Shown one piece after another: positions 8,502 through 16,773 of a DNA stretch of 64,000 bases. The first letter of the stretch is position 1. Each line of letters begins with the position of its first letter. The position numbers were made by a program, and so were the translations under genes. The DNA comes from Methanosarcina sp. KYL-1 (GTDB taxonomy: Archaea > Halobacteriota > Methanosarcinia > Methanosarcinales > Methanosarcinaceae): contig NZ_VOUA01000015.1 in NCBI RefSeq assembly GCF_024372725.1, positions 27,283-91,282 on the forward strand, written 5' to 3'. Under the pieces are notes generated by a model. It saw only the letters and a list, made by a program, of their open reading frames with translations, did no database searches and was not told where the DNA came from.

Positions 8502-8914
8502 ATGTTTTCCCCAAATTCCCTTAAATTTTCATAAATAATCATGGATTCTCTCTAACTGTATCTAAGTGTCGAAAGTCTAAATTCTAAATCAAAAATGGGT
8601 TTTCACTCATTTTGGTCAGATCTCAGATTTATTATATGTAAAAAGTTAGATGATTATAAATCTTTCTAAAATCTTGCATTGTATTATTAAATATAAATTT
8701 GTTATTCTATAATACCTCTTGACTCAATTTTTAATGAAACATTATTCTATATTTATAGGAAAGATGACTTTCAAATTGATGACTGATAGGAAATGAACAA
8801 CAAGTTTGCATAACGTAGTCACAGTAAATATGAAGTTTATTCTGAAAGTGATAGTAAATGAGATTAATACCATTTTTTTGTAAAATTTTATCCGCCAATT
8901 AGCTTTTAGGTCAT
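8502..8914. other. AT-rich intergenic region upstream of the three-gene operon
   Basis: No gene seen. On the minus strand it must contain the promoter of the operon starting at 8501; AT runs near 8660-8720 offer several TATA-like boxes and no single one stands out. On the other side it forms the downstream region of the PNPOx-family gene. Confidence 0.4.
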
Positions 8915-9379
8915 TTAGAACCCATATTCCTTCCCTGTCATCCTTTCAATCTCAATCTTAATCACACACAGCCTCTTTACTTTCTCCTCCTCAAACTCAA
9001 ACGGCCCCTCTTTTCCGTAATGCTCCGAAAGCACGGTAAGCCCCTCTACTTTTTCATCGTATCCTTCCAGAATCTGAGCCCTCCCGTACCCGATAACGCT
9101 CCTGTAGCGGACGTTGTAGTTGCAGGGGTCGTCGGAGGTGATCACTTCGGTTTCGATGTCGGCCTCGAAGCAGACTTTGTTGTTCTTCCTGATAATGTCG
9201 ATTTTCTTGCCGCTGGCAGAACCGTGGAGGTAGATTGCGTTGTCCTCATAGCCAAAGGATAGGGGGATGAGGTAGGGGTTGCCGGTTTCAGGGTCTGAGA
9301 GGGCGAGGCGGATGAACTTTGCTTTTGCGAGGATGGCTTCGATTTGCTGGGGGTCCTGGATCATTTTCTTGCTTCCCAT
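8915..9379 (-). CDS. Pyridoxamine 5'-phosphate oxidase-family flavin-binding protein (NimA-like)
   Basis: 154 residues, a single split-barrel FMN-binding domain. Characteristic features are the N-terminal helix IEAILAKAKFIRLAL, GNPYLIPLSFGYEDNAIYLHGSASGKKIDIIRKN (the strand-turn-strand that binds the FMN phosphate), RYRSVIGYGRAQIL and the C-terminal VIKIEIERMTGKE. The start at 9379 is preferred because AGGTGA sits five bases before that ATG; a GTG three codons earlier is part of that ribosome site. Members reduce or bind flavin nucleotides and some inactivate nitro compounds; the substrate here is unknown. Monocistronic. Confidence 0.88.
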   Translation of the reverse strand: MGSKKMIQDPQQIEAILAKAKFIRLALSDPETGNPYLIPLSFGYEDNAIYLHGSASGKKIDIIRKNNKVCFEADIETEVITSDDPCNYNVRYRSVIGYGRAQILEGYDEKVEGLTVLSEHYGKEGPFEFEEEKVKRLCVIKIEIERMTGKEYGF

Positions 9380-9833
9380 GCTATTCACCTGGAAGAGATG
9401 GTTTGTGAATAAATTCTATAAAATTTACCAAACTGATAACTCTTCATTTTTATTTAAAACATTACATGTAAAACAATGTCAGATAAGATGAAACTTGAAA
9501 AAAAGACAATTTAGCTTGTATGGGGATGTTTATAAATAGTTCTTTTGAAACCTGTTTTTAATGACTGGCCTCCACGATCCGATGCTGAATGAATATACCG
9601 AAAAACCCATAGCAACCCTTAAATAGAACAATCTCCCTCCACTATTCTAATGTTAAGTTCTACCACAAACTACACGGAATCCAATTTACCCTTATCTGTA
9701 GTAGTTGCATTAGTGGTAGTACTATTCGCTTGAGCAAGAAAAAGAAACTATTCTGGCTCAAGTGTGCTGTTTTTGGTTATTATACTGAATAGTGCATCCT
9801 GTGCCAGTTTTGTTTCTTTCCGGGAGTTTTAAG
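9380..9833. other. Intergenic promoter region, possible tiny ORF
   Basis: Divergent promoter region between the PNPOx gene and the TPP enzyme. TATA-like sequences occur near 9417-9423 and 9456 on the minus side and around 9620 (CTTAAATAG) on the plus side. A 27-codon hydrophobic frame lies at 9650-9733 (listed separately). Confidence 0.4.
9650..9733 (+). CDS. Possible 27-residue hydrophobic peptide
   Basis: ATG at 9650 to TGA at 9733. The peptide has a polar N-terminus (SSTTNYTESN) and a hydrophobic run of Val, Ala and Leu to its end, like a minimal single-pass membrane peptide. A promoter-like CTTAAATAG lies 30 bases upstream, but no Shine-Dalgarno is visible, so translation would have to be leaderless. 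It may be chance. Confidence 0.22.
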   Translation: MLSSTTNYTESNLPLSVVVALVVVLFA

Positions 9834-11546
9834 ATGAAAGAAATGAATGGAGCAGAAGTCCTGGTTAAGTGTCTGGAGGACCTTGGGGTCAAACACATCT
9901 TTGGCTATACGGGAGCAGCAATACTTCCGGTATTCCACGCCCTCAGGCACAGTGACATTGAGATTATAGTTAATTCCAACGAGCAATCGGCAGCATTCAG
10001 CGCAGCAGGTTATTCACGGTCAAGCAACCGGGTAGGAGTGGCCATAGTCACATCCGGGCCTGCCATAACTAACACGCTCACCAGCGTTGCCGATGCATTT
10101 GGGGACAGCATTCCCCTGCTTGTATTTGCGGGACAGGTCCCTGAGCATAAGATAGGCACCGACTCCTTCCAGCATATTAACGTCAAAGGTATCTTCAGGG
10201 ATGCAGCCAAAAAGGTCATACAGCTCTCCAATGACGATGACATAGAAACCATAGTCAAGGATGCCTACTACTTTGCAAAGTCAGGAAAACCCGGGCCTGT
10301 AGTCATAGATTTCCCTCTTGATAAACAGATGAAAAACCATGATTACCATGGTATGGACGTCAAAAGGTTTGAGGGAAGTTATCACGATGACAGGCATCTG
10401 TCTGAAGAACAATGCCAAGCCTTTTTTAAGGTGTTGCTCAACTCCAGAAGACCTTTGCTCTATCTGGGAGGCGGCCTGAACTCGGAGGCCGGGAGCCAGG
10501 CTGTCAGGGAATTCAATGAGCTTTTCGGGATACCCTCTGTCAATACACTCATGGCAAAAGGCGTCGTTGACGAAAGGGATGAACTGAACCTGGGAATGCT
10601 GGGAATGTTCGGAACCCCTTATGCGAACATGCTCATACAAGAGAACGACTTCTTCTTCGCTATCGGGGTAAGGTGGGATGACCGGGTTGCGGAAAAGGTC
10701 GGGTTTGCAATAGGCACTGACATAGCTTACATTGATATCAATCCCGAGAAAATGCATCAGATAAAAATCGAGCGCAGTCCGAAATTCACATTCATAGGGG
10801 ATGCCGCCACAGCGCTCTGCGACCTGCTGGACTATGCCAGGAAGCATGACATCCGTCTGGATATTCGGGAGTGGCAGATGCGTGCAAGAGGCCTGAAAAG
10901 GTCGTGGCCCCTGGATTACAACCGGACATCCGAATACATACAGGCTGCCGAGGTCATTTCAATGCTTGCAAGCTACGTTGACGGAAGCACAAAGATAAGC
11001 ACCGGTGTGGGCAACCACCAGATGCTCGCAGCACAGTACCTGCCAATGCAGGGCCCTAAATCTTTCATGACTTCCGGTTCCTTCGGCACAATGGGCTTTT
11101 CCATGCCCACAGCAATCGGTGTCCATTATGCGAACCCGCATTCAGGAGTCATAGCAATCGATGGCGACGGCAGCCTGAGGATGAACCTGGGAGAACTGCA
11201 TACCATCGCCTCGCTGGACCTTCCGATCAAGATACTCATGCTGAACAACAGAAGCGACGGTATGGTCCAGAACCTGCAGGATGCAGCTTATGAAGGAATA
11301 CGTACAGGGACACAAAGGCCAAAAGATGTGCATTTTGCAGAGATTGCAAGGTCATTTGGCTTCAGTTATGCAGAGAGGGTAAGCAGCAGAAATGATTTGA
11401 AAGAGAAAATGGAAGCATTTATGAATGCAGACGGACCCTGCTTCCTGGAAGCTTGCACGGACAGGGAAGAGATCCTGTATCCGAAGGTTCCGGCAGGGGG
11501 ATCTTATAAAGATATGATCCTGGGACCATACATTAAACAAATTTGA
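9834..11546 (+). CDS. Acetolactate synthase large-subunit-like TPP enzyme
   Basis: 570 residues from the ATG at 9834, preferred over one 14 codons upstream because GGGAG precedes it at proper spacing. Three-domain TPP enzyme: an N-terminal PYR domain with the catalytic Glu in NSNEQSAAFSAAGYSR (E50), a middle nucleotide-fold domain, and a C-terminal PP domain with the TPP/Mg motif IDGDGSLRMN...LNN near residue 440-465. In AHAS enzymes this converts two pyruvates to acetolactate or makes acetohydroxybutyrate for branched amino acids. No regulatory small subunit (ilvN) lies nearby, and the Gln-Trp seen after GMV in housekeeping enzymes is replaced (GMVQNLQDAAYEG), so it may be a specialised decarboxylating paralogue rather than the biosynthetic IlvB. 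Confidence 0.82.
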   Translation: MKEMNGAEVLVKCLEDLGVKHIFGYTGAAILPVFHALRHSDIEIIVNSNEQSAAFSAAGYSRSSNRVGVAIVTSGPAITNTLTSVADAFGDSIPLLVFAGQVPEHKIGTDSFQHINVKGIFRDAAKKVIQLSNDDDIETIVKDAYYFAKSGKPGPVVIDFPLDKQMKNHDYHGMDVKRFEGSYHDDRHLSEEQCQAFFKVLLNSRRPLLYLGGGLNSEAGSQAVREFNELFGIPSVNTLMAKGVVDERDELNLGMLGMFGTPYANMLIQENDFFFAIGVRWDDRVAEKVGFAIGTDIAYIDINPEKMHQIKIERSPKFTFIGDAATALCDLLDYARKHDIRLDIREWQMRARGLKRSWPLDYNRTSEYIQAAEVISMLASYVDGSTKISTGVGNHQMLAAQYLPMQGPKSFMTSGSFGTMGFSMPTAIGVHYANPHSGVIAIDGDGSLRMNLGELHTIASLDLPIKILMLNNRSDGMVQNLQDAAYEGIRTGTQRPKDVHFAEIARSFGFSYAERVSSRNDLKEKMEAFMNADGPCFLEACTDREEILYPKVPAGGSYKDMILGPYIKQI

Positions 11547-11762
11547 GTATCTCAAGAACTATGTTGTGGAATCGCAGATGTTGTGGAATCGCAGGGAAAC
11601 CGAAAGCAGAGTTTCAATCCCGTACATTAAGGAAATCCGGGCAACGGCAACTCGAAGCCTTCCGAATCCCCGGGAAACCTGGCCCCCGGGAAACCTGGTG
11701 TGCTGCCCGGAAGAATCATTTTTTATAGGTAGTGGAACTTAAAATAAGAATGGAGTGATAAC

Positions 11763-11861
11763 ATGAACGCAAAGAAACTGATCAGTGCGGTCCTGTCCAT
11801 TCTTATCGTTTTGCTGGCAATATACTTCTTGATAACGTACTTGCAGAATCCCTTCCGGTGA
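11763..11861 (+). CDS. Small 32-residue single-pass membrane protein
   Basis: ATG at 11763 with GGAGTGAT placed six bases upstream, TGA at 11859-11861. Sequence begins MNAKKLI, followed by a hydrophobic helix (SAVLSILIVLLAIYFLITYL) and a short QNPFR tail: a positively charged N-terminus and one membrane helix. The strong ribosome site and clean hydrophobic design make it a credible gene, although no homologue is known to me. It lies between the TPP enzyme and the convergent toxin gene. Confidence 0.55.
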   Translation: MNAKKLISAVLSILIVLLAIYFLITYLQNPFR

Positions 11862-11942
11862 ATGCTTCTCAGTGGCCGTTTTTGCAGTTTTCCTTAAACA
11901 GTTTTCTCTTTAAAGCAGGCATATTCAGGCAAAAATAGAATT

Positions 11943-12209
11943 TCACAATTCTCGATAGACAGACCGTCGATGTCTAATGTAGAAAATTGTTATGCACTTT
12001 GTTTCGTGGAGGACTTCATATACTATCCTGTAATCGCCAGCACGAATTCGATACAGGTGTTCAGAGCCGGTTAATTTTTTTGCGTCGTGAGGAATCGGCG
12101 TATCGGCTAGTTCCGCAATCTTTTCGAGTATCTGAGGAATTCTTTCCTCAGGTAATTTCTTTAAGTCTTTCTCTACGCTCTTCCTGAAAACTACGCTGTA
12201 GGCAGCCAT
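11943..12209 (-). CDS. relE: RelE/ParE-superfamily toxin
   Basis: 88 residues with the full plan of a RelE-type mRNA interferase: FRKSVEKDLKKLP in the first helices, AKKLTGSEHLYRIRAGDYRIVYEV in the central strands and a C-terminal FYIRHRRSVYREL carrying the Arg and Tyr residues that act on ribosome-bound mRNA. The start lies 10 nt after the antitoxin stop, on the same strand, as in classical antitoxin-first operons. Confidence 0.9.
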   Translation of the reverse strand: MAAYSVVFRKSVEKDLKKLPEERIPQILEKIAELADTPIPHDAKKLTGSEHLYRIRAGDYRIVYEVLHETKCITIFYIRHRRSVYREL

Positions 12210-12219
12210 TGTTCCAATG

Positions 12220-12399
12220 TTACAATTTCAATCTCTTTTTCATATCTTCAAGACTAAGGGTCTCCTCATCACGTCTTTCTGCAACGATGGCGAGGTCGTG
12301 GAGATCCTCCTTCATTTTTTCGTATTCATCAAGGGGAATAATAACTGCGATTTTATTTCCCTTTTCGTCAACCACATACTGTTCCTGTGAAGCGCCCAT
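12220..12399 (-). CDS. Antitoxin partner of the RelE-type toxin
   Basis: 59 residues from ATG at 12399 to TAA at 12220. The N-terminal part (EQYVVDEKGNKIAVIIPLDEYEKMKEDL) matches the Phd/YefM-like dimerisation and DNA-binding region, where a protein ends a strand with VxIPLxEYE; the C-terminal part is acidic and Lys-rich and probably wraps the toxin. Ten bases separate it from the toxin start. Such antitoxins usually repress their own promoter; the region upstream (12400-12498) is the candidate operator. Confidence 0.82.
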   Translation of the reverse strand: MGASQEQYVVDEKGNKIAVIIPLDEYEKMKEDLHDLAIVAERRDEETLSLEDMKKRLKL

Positions 12400-12498
12400 T
12401 TAAACACCGCGATAAAAGATTGTAGCCTTTTAAGTATAATACGGCTTTTAAGTATAATCCGTTTTTGTTCAGGAAATCCAACTCCACTAACTCCACAA

Positions 12499-13953
12499 TT
12501 ACTTAAGCTTAAAAGACTTCAGAGTTAAGCGTCCCGTATCTTTTCCGGGTATATTCAACTTTTCAGGTACAATTCCCTTATCCGGTACAGCTACTCTCTC
12601 CGGTGCAGTCACCTTCCCAGGTTCAGCTGCCCGGGTTTGGTTTTCCCCGGCTGCCTGCCGGATCCTGAGGATTACAAACTCAGCGGGTTTCACAGGGGCA
12701 AAACCCACCAGAATATTGACGGTTCCACTGTCTATGTCGGCCTGGGTAGTTGTTTCCCTGTCACATTTAATAAAATAGGAATCATCAGGTTTCGTTCCGG
12801 GAAAAGCGCCCTTACTGAATAGTTCGTACATGAAAGAGTCGGTGTTCAGGCGGAGCTGCGCCCAGAGGGTCTCGTTATTGAGTTCAAAAACAGCCCATTC
12901 TGTACCCCTGAAAACACTTTCTTCAATAAAGAGGGCAAAGCGGCGGACGGGGATGTATTTCCATTCACTGGAAGGGGCACCAGCTCCCTCAAGGGTACGG
13001 GCCCCCCAGATAACACAGCCTCTTGCCGGAAATATACGCAGGCAGTTGATCCCCAGCCTGTTCAGGTCTGCGTATTCGGCATCGTTAAGGGTGTAGCTGA
13101 ACTGGATTACACCCGCCAGTTTTGCATCAAGGCCTGATGGCGCTTTCCAGACCCCGCGCTGCATGTCAGTTCTGGCAAAGACGCCTGCCACGGCTCCGCA
13201 GGGCGCAAACTCCTCTACAAGGTTATTTTTAAGGGGGTTTGCCAGCTTGATGCGCGGGAAAAAAAGCGCTGCATTCTTTTTGGAGGATGCCGGAATTGCA
13301 GGCTGCAGTTTATCCTCCAGATAGTCCTTTATCGATTCAGGGTCTCCGGCTTCTGCAGGAGGGTCTATAATAAGCATAGCCCTGCGTTTTTCGCAATAGG
13401 CTGCTGCCCTTGCAAAAGTCTCGGGATCGATGTCTTTCCCGAAACTCAGGGGAGGCAGGCAGAGCAGGTTGAAGATGTCGGTTTTTTCAAGGGTATAGAT
13501 CCCTTTCCGGATATCCGGGCCGGGCGGCACCAGGTCTTCGTCGCGGAGGTCACCACCGTCATTTTCGGAACTGTCGCTTTCGAATTCGCTATTGCTTTCG
13601 GAAATGTCGCTTTCAGGCTCTCCTTTCCCAGGATAGGAAATCTCAGCAGTCCCTGTTCCTTTCACACGCACGATAACTGCTTCGTTTCCGCCATTGAGGA
13701 AATACTGCCATACTGCAAAACTCATCGTGCTCTTTTCCCAGAGCCCTCCGAAGATCTCTTCAAAGTCCCCGAAGCTGTGAATAAGAAGCGGTTCATCCGC
13801 AGGCCCTTTCCGGGCCCTGCCGACAAAAGCCGCAGTTGAGGTACTGACTCCTGTAATCGGGCGGGCACGCGCGGAAATTTCCTCTACATATACCCCCGGT
13901 TGCCTAATCGTAAATGGCATTACGTATCCCCTTTTTGGAATATTTATCCTCAT
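12499..13953 (-). CDS. Contractile tail sheath protein
   Basis: Up to 484 residues. The N-terminal RQPGVYVEEI is the signature of phage/T6SS-like/eCIS sheath proteins, followed by the domain I block (STAAFVGRARKGP, LIHSFGDFEEIFGG, FLNGGNEAVIVRV). The C-terminal half has GINCLRIFPARGCVIWGARTL, VRRFALFIEESV and INILVGFAPVKPAEFV-type strands found in sheath handshake domains. Between about 115 and 145 is an acidic Ser/Glu/Asp-rich insert, and the last 50 residues are a Pro-rich tail. Two ATGs (13953 and 13920) both have G-rich ribosome sites; the second starts nearer the conserved PGVY motif. It follows the spike gene by 27 nt. No tube or baseplate genes are in the window. Confidence 0.9.
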   Translation of the reverse strand: MRINIPKRGYVMPFTIRQPGVYVEEISARARPITGVSTSTAAFVGRARKGPADEPLLIHSFGDFEEIFGGLWEKSTMSFAVWQYFLNGGNEAVIVRVKGTGTAEISYPGKGEPESDISESNSEFESDSSENDGGDLRDEDLVPPGPDIRKGIYTLEKTDIFNLLCLPPLSFGKDIDPETFARAAAYCEKRRAMLIIDPPAEAGDPESIKDYLEDKLQPAIPASSKKNAALFFPRIKLANPLKNNLVEEFAPCGAVAGVFARTDMQRGVWKAPSGLDAKLAGVIQFSYTLNDAEYADLNRLGINCLRIFPARGCVIWGARTLEGAGAPSSEWKYIPVRRFALFIEESVFRGTEWAVFELNNETLWAQLRLNTDSFMYELFSKGAFPGTKPDDSYFIKCDRETTTQADIDSGTVNILVGFAPVKPAEFVILRIRQAAGENQTRAAEPGKVTAPERVAVPDKGIVPEKLNIPGKDTGRLTLKSFKLK

Positions 13954-13980
13954 TATGTGTCCCCCGTTGAAAACCGGACA

Positions 13981-14607
13981 TCAGATTCCATCCAGCACCC
14001 TGCCATTGACAGAAACTTTCTTTCCTTCCAGCCTGATGCTGCCTTCTCCGCTGGAAAGCTCTATTCCGGCCGGGCTGAGCACGATTTTCACGCCTTCTGA
14101 AGTTTCGAGGGTAATTCCCCCTCTCCCGGACGTATCTTCAAGGGTGATTGCGGTTTCAGTGGTCCTGAAAACCTTCTTTTCAGGCCTGGAGTCCGGAACT
14201 TCTCCTTCTTCCCAGAAACAGCCGCACCAGATGGGGCGATTGGGGTTCCCCTCTTCAAATTCAACCCAGACATTTGCACCGATGGGCGGAAGGGCAAAAA
14301 ACCCGACATCTGCTCCCGCATAAGGCACACATGGCATTGCCCAGTTCCTGCGGCTTTCTTCAGGAATTGCGGGAACAGTTACAAGGAGCCTGCCAATTCC
14401 CAGAGGATCCAGATGGTCCAGGACTTTTCCCCGGTATTTTCCTAAAAAAAGATCAACTGGTTTATCGATTAATTTATCAACTGATTTATCAACTGATTTA
14501 TCAACTGATTTATCAACTGATTTATCAACTGATTTATCAACCGGTGTATCTGTTTTTCTTTTTCCAGATGGTGCCGGTAATATTTTTGCTTTAATCTGAG
14601 AAACCAT
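13981..14607 (-). CDS. gp5/VgrG-like baseplate spike protein
   Basis: 208 residues. Residues 53-130 form a gp5-type OB fold: FLGKYRGKVLDHLDPLGIGRLLVTVP, WAMPCVPYAG, VWVEFEEGNPNRPIWCGCFW. The last 60 residues show short repeating strands (ITLEDTSGRGGITLETSEG...) typical of the beta-helical needle of spike proteins. The first 50 residues are unusual: an insert of about seven DKSV tetrads (residues 22-51) from a 12 bp tandem repeat, which could be a flexible tether. It sits immediately upstream of the sheath gene and forms an operon with it. Confidence 0.85.
   Translation of the reverse strand: MVSQIKAKILPAPSGKRKTDTPVDKSVDKSVDKSVDKSVDKSVDKLIDKPVDLFLGKYRGKVLDHLDPLGIGRLLVTVPAIPEESRRNWAMPCVPYAGADVGFFALPPIGANVWVEFEEGNPNRPIWCGCFWEEGEVPDSRPEKKVFRTTETAITLEDTSGRGGITLETSEGVKIVLSPAGIELSSGEGSIRLEGKKVSVNGRVLDGI
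14461..14544 (-). repeat. 12 bp tandem repeat inside the spike gene
   Basis: Unit TTATCAACTGAT on the plus strand, about six to seven near-perfect copies. In frame it encodes the DKSV repeat of the spike N-terminus, so copy-number change would lengthen the linker without breaking the reading frame. Confidence 0.85.
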
Positions 14608-15043
14608 AACTATTTACAGCATCTTTAAGTTTAACAAGTTTTCCGGAATACGGTATGCTACAGCATGTGCATTCGGCTTACCTTATGGGGTTTCTTGCTT
14701 TATTTTATGTAAAAAGTTCAGAGCTCGGGATATTCAGTAAATTCCCTGGGCTTGCGGTCCGCTGAGCTGTAAACCACATGGATGACTTTGCCGTCCAGAG
14801 TCCGATTGGTCTGTTCAATGCAGTAGCTTTCCACGTTCCCGATATAAATACCTCCGATAACCACATTTTCTCCGACAGTCATGGCAACCCGGCTGTCCTC
14901 GATGCCTGCAACCTTTCCCCTGTAGTTGCTGATGGGAGCTGTTTCTTCGGTATAAGAAAGGCCTGTCCGGAATATGCATGGAATGGAAATTAATGATTAA
15001 ATTCCGGAGAAAGTGATATGGAAAAAGCACTTTTAAGCAATAT
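14608..15043. other. Gap between the ViaA-like and spike genes
   Basis: Holds a coding-like minus-strand open frame without an ATG at its head (14718-14996, listed separately). The rest (14608-14717) shows no feature beyond AT-rich leader sequence for the spike gene. Confidence 0.5.
14718..14996 (-). pseudogene. Truncated or unusual-start ORF between ViaA-like and spike genes
   Basis: The frame is open from the stop at 14997-14999 to the TGA at 14718 and has coding character throughout (GKVAGIEDSRVAMTVGENVV, IGGIYIGNVESYCIEQTN, VIHVVYSSADRK). The first ATG in frame, at 14882, lies after half of this conserved-looking stretch and would give only 54 residues. Either a non-ATG start is used or the 5' end has been lost. 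No family recognised. Confidence 0.4.
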
Positions 15044-16666
15044 TCACCTAATTTCCGGCTCATCATCCTTAGTTTTCACTTCAACCAGCCTCACAACCCC
15101 GCCTCCTCCTTCCCTCCCCATTTCCATCTCTACAAGGTAGGTGTAATCCGAAATTCCTTCAAGCCCTCCGGCCCCCGAAGCTCCCACTATCAGCGAATAG
15201 ATCTTTGCGTTGTATTTTTTCTTTGCCTCCTCCCAGCGGGCAAGCACAAGTTCGTCGGAGACTTCGGACTTTCCGTCCGTGATAAAGAGCAGATCTGCGC
15301 CCCGAAAGTCTTTTTCTTTCAGGGACTTCAACCCGGAAGCAAGCGCCGTGTTAAAGTCTGTCCCGCCCCCGAAGGTGTAGAGGAGGAAGTTCAGGAACTT
15401 TTCCGACATCCGCTTCCTGCTGCTGAGTTCGATTTCCAGGTGCTGGGTCGTGGAGGCGAAGAGGATGATTTTCATATCCCGTTTCTGGGTGAGCATCCTT
15501 TTTGCTATCGCAAGGACCGCGGACTTGGCAAGGGTCTGGGGGGCTCCGTGCATGGAACCCGAGGTATCCACCAGGGCGATAAGGGGCCCTTTCGGCTTTA
15601 TGCGGGGCGGGCCTGTAAAGTGCTTGCCAAGCAGCTGGTAGCTGAGGAGCCTTCCTTCCAGCATGTCTGCGTAGAACTTCCGTTTCAGGGTCGGGTTCAG
15701 GAGTTTTGCGGCTTCCATGGGGAGAAGGTTGTTCAGGGAATTCGAGAAGCGGACGGTCTGGATCCGGTTTTTCCCGAAGGGAGAGTAGCGTATGCGGTCT
15801 GCAGGGGGGTCAAACTCCCTTCTTCCGATGAAGTCCACGATTCGTCTCAGGTCAGGGTTTTCTTCGAAAAAAGTTGAGAAGCGCCTTACCATTTTCAGGT
15901 GGACGTAGAAAGGCTCTTTTTTAAGCTCCTTTAAGGAATAGCTCCAGTTCCTGCCCGGAAAGAGGAGGGCAAGGAGGTCGAAAAGGTCCAGGTTTTCTTC
16001 CATTTCCGAGATGAATTCGTCCATCCTGCGGTAGAGCCCTTCCAGCATCCCGTCCAGGAAAGCCTGGTATCCGTCCATCTGCATAAAGTTCAGGACAGCT
16101 TCGCAAAGAGCCATCCGTTCAGAATTCGCCGGCTGAAGAGGCTGGCCAGCCCCTCCCTCAAGTCCTTCCTGGGGGCGATTTCCCCAGTGGAGGAGGGTTT
16201 CTTTAAGGATCTTTTCGAATTCCAGGAGGACAGCTTCCATTTCAGCCCCGATTTCCCGGGTAGAAGAATCAGATGATGCCGAAAAACGTTCCATCACATC
16301 GTATACCGGGGGGAGGAGCAGCTTCAGGCAGGCAACCCCGGCCCCGGGACTTTTTTTCGCGATTTTTCGGAGTTTCGGCCAGGGTTTTGAGTTTTTAAGG
16401 GTCAGGAAAACAGGGTAAAATGCCCCGAAATGCCCGACGAATTTCCCAGGGTCTTTTATTTCGTAAGGCTGCCCGAAGAGGATTTCCTGGGTGATTACTT
16501 CAGCAATCTTTTCCCTCAGGGAGCGGGGAATAGTCCTCGGAAATGCAACCGTGCTCCTGAGTTCGCCTTCCAGCAGGGACGTGGTCTGCTTACGGACGGT
16601 AAGGGAGCCGTGCCAGGGCCTGTTCCTGGAAAAAAAAGAGTAGACCTCCGGAGAGGTGCTGTCCAT
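15044..16666 (-). CDS. viaA: VWA-domain protein, ViaA-like partner of the RavA-like ATPase
   Basis: 540 residues. The long helical N-terminal region (1-340) precedes a von Willebrand A domain whose MIDAS begins LVDTSGSMHG (near residue 365) and continues with LLFITDGKSE, so the metal-ion site is intact. The order with the MoxR-type ATPase immediately upstream on the same strand (107 nt gap) and the N-terminal ViaA-like region match the RavA-ViaA pair of enteric bacteria, where the proteins act as a chaperone-like AAA+/VWA complex on respiratory enzymes or membranes. Start at 16666 is an ATG with a poor ribosome site. Codon use and GC-rich composition fit the ATPase next to it. Confidence 0.82.
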   Translation of the reverse strand: MDSTSPEVYSFFSRNRPWHGSLTVRKQTTSLLEGELRSTVAFPRTIPRSLREKIAEVITQEILFGQPYEIKDPGKFVGHFGAFYPVFLTLKNSKPWPKLRKIAKKSPGAGVACLKLLLPPVYDVMERFSASSDSSTREIGAEMEAVLLEFEKILKETLLHWGNRPQEGLEGGAGQPLQPANSERMALCEAVLNFMQMDGYQAFLDGMLEGLYRRMDEFISEMEENLDLFDLLALLFPGRNWSYSLKELKKEPFYVHLKMVRRFSTFFEENPDLRRIVDFIGRREFDPPADRIRYSPFGKNRIQTVRFSNSLNNLLPMEAAKLLNPTLKRKFYADMLEGRLLSYQLLGKHFTGPPRIKPKGPLIALVDTSGSMHGAPQTLAKSAVLAIAKRMLTQKRDMKIILFASTTQHLEIELSSRKRMSEKFLNFLLYTFGGGTDFNTALASGLKSLKEKDFRGADLLFITDGKSEVSDELVLARWEEAKKKYNAKIYSLIVGASGAGGLEGISDYTYLVEMEMGREGGGGVVRLVEVKTKDDEPEIR

Positions 16667-16773
16667 ATTGTTCAGGGAACCGGCCGAATCTTCCGTATCA
16701 ACACCTCACTTTCATACTGTGTTATCTATTAGGCTGTGGTTATTCTACTATTTGCGGTTCATTTTGCTCTGAT

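Noticed and set aside
1..9000. Insertion sequence or transposase carrying the AT-rich operons
   Set aside because: No transposase, integrase or terminal inverted repeats could be found in the sequence.
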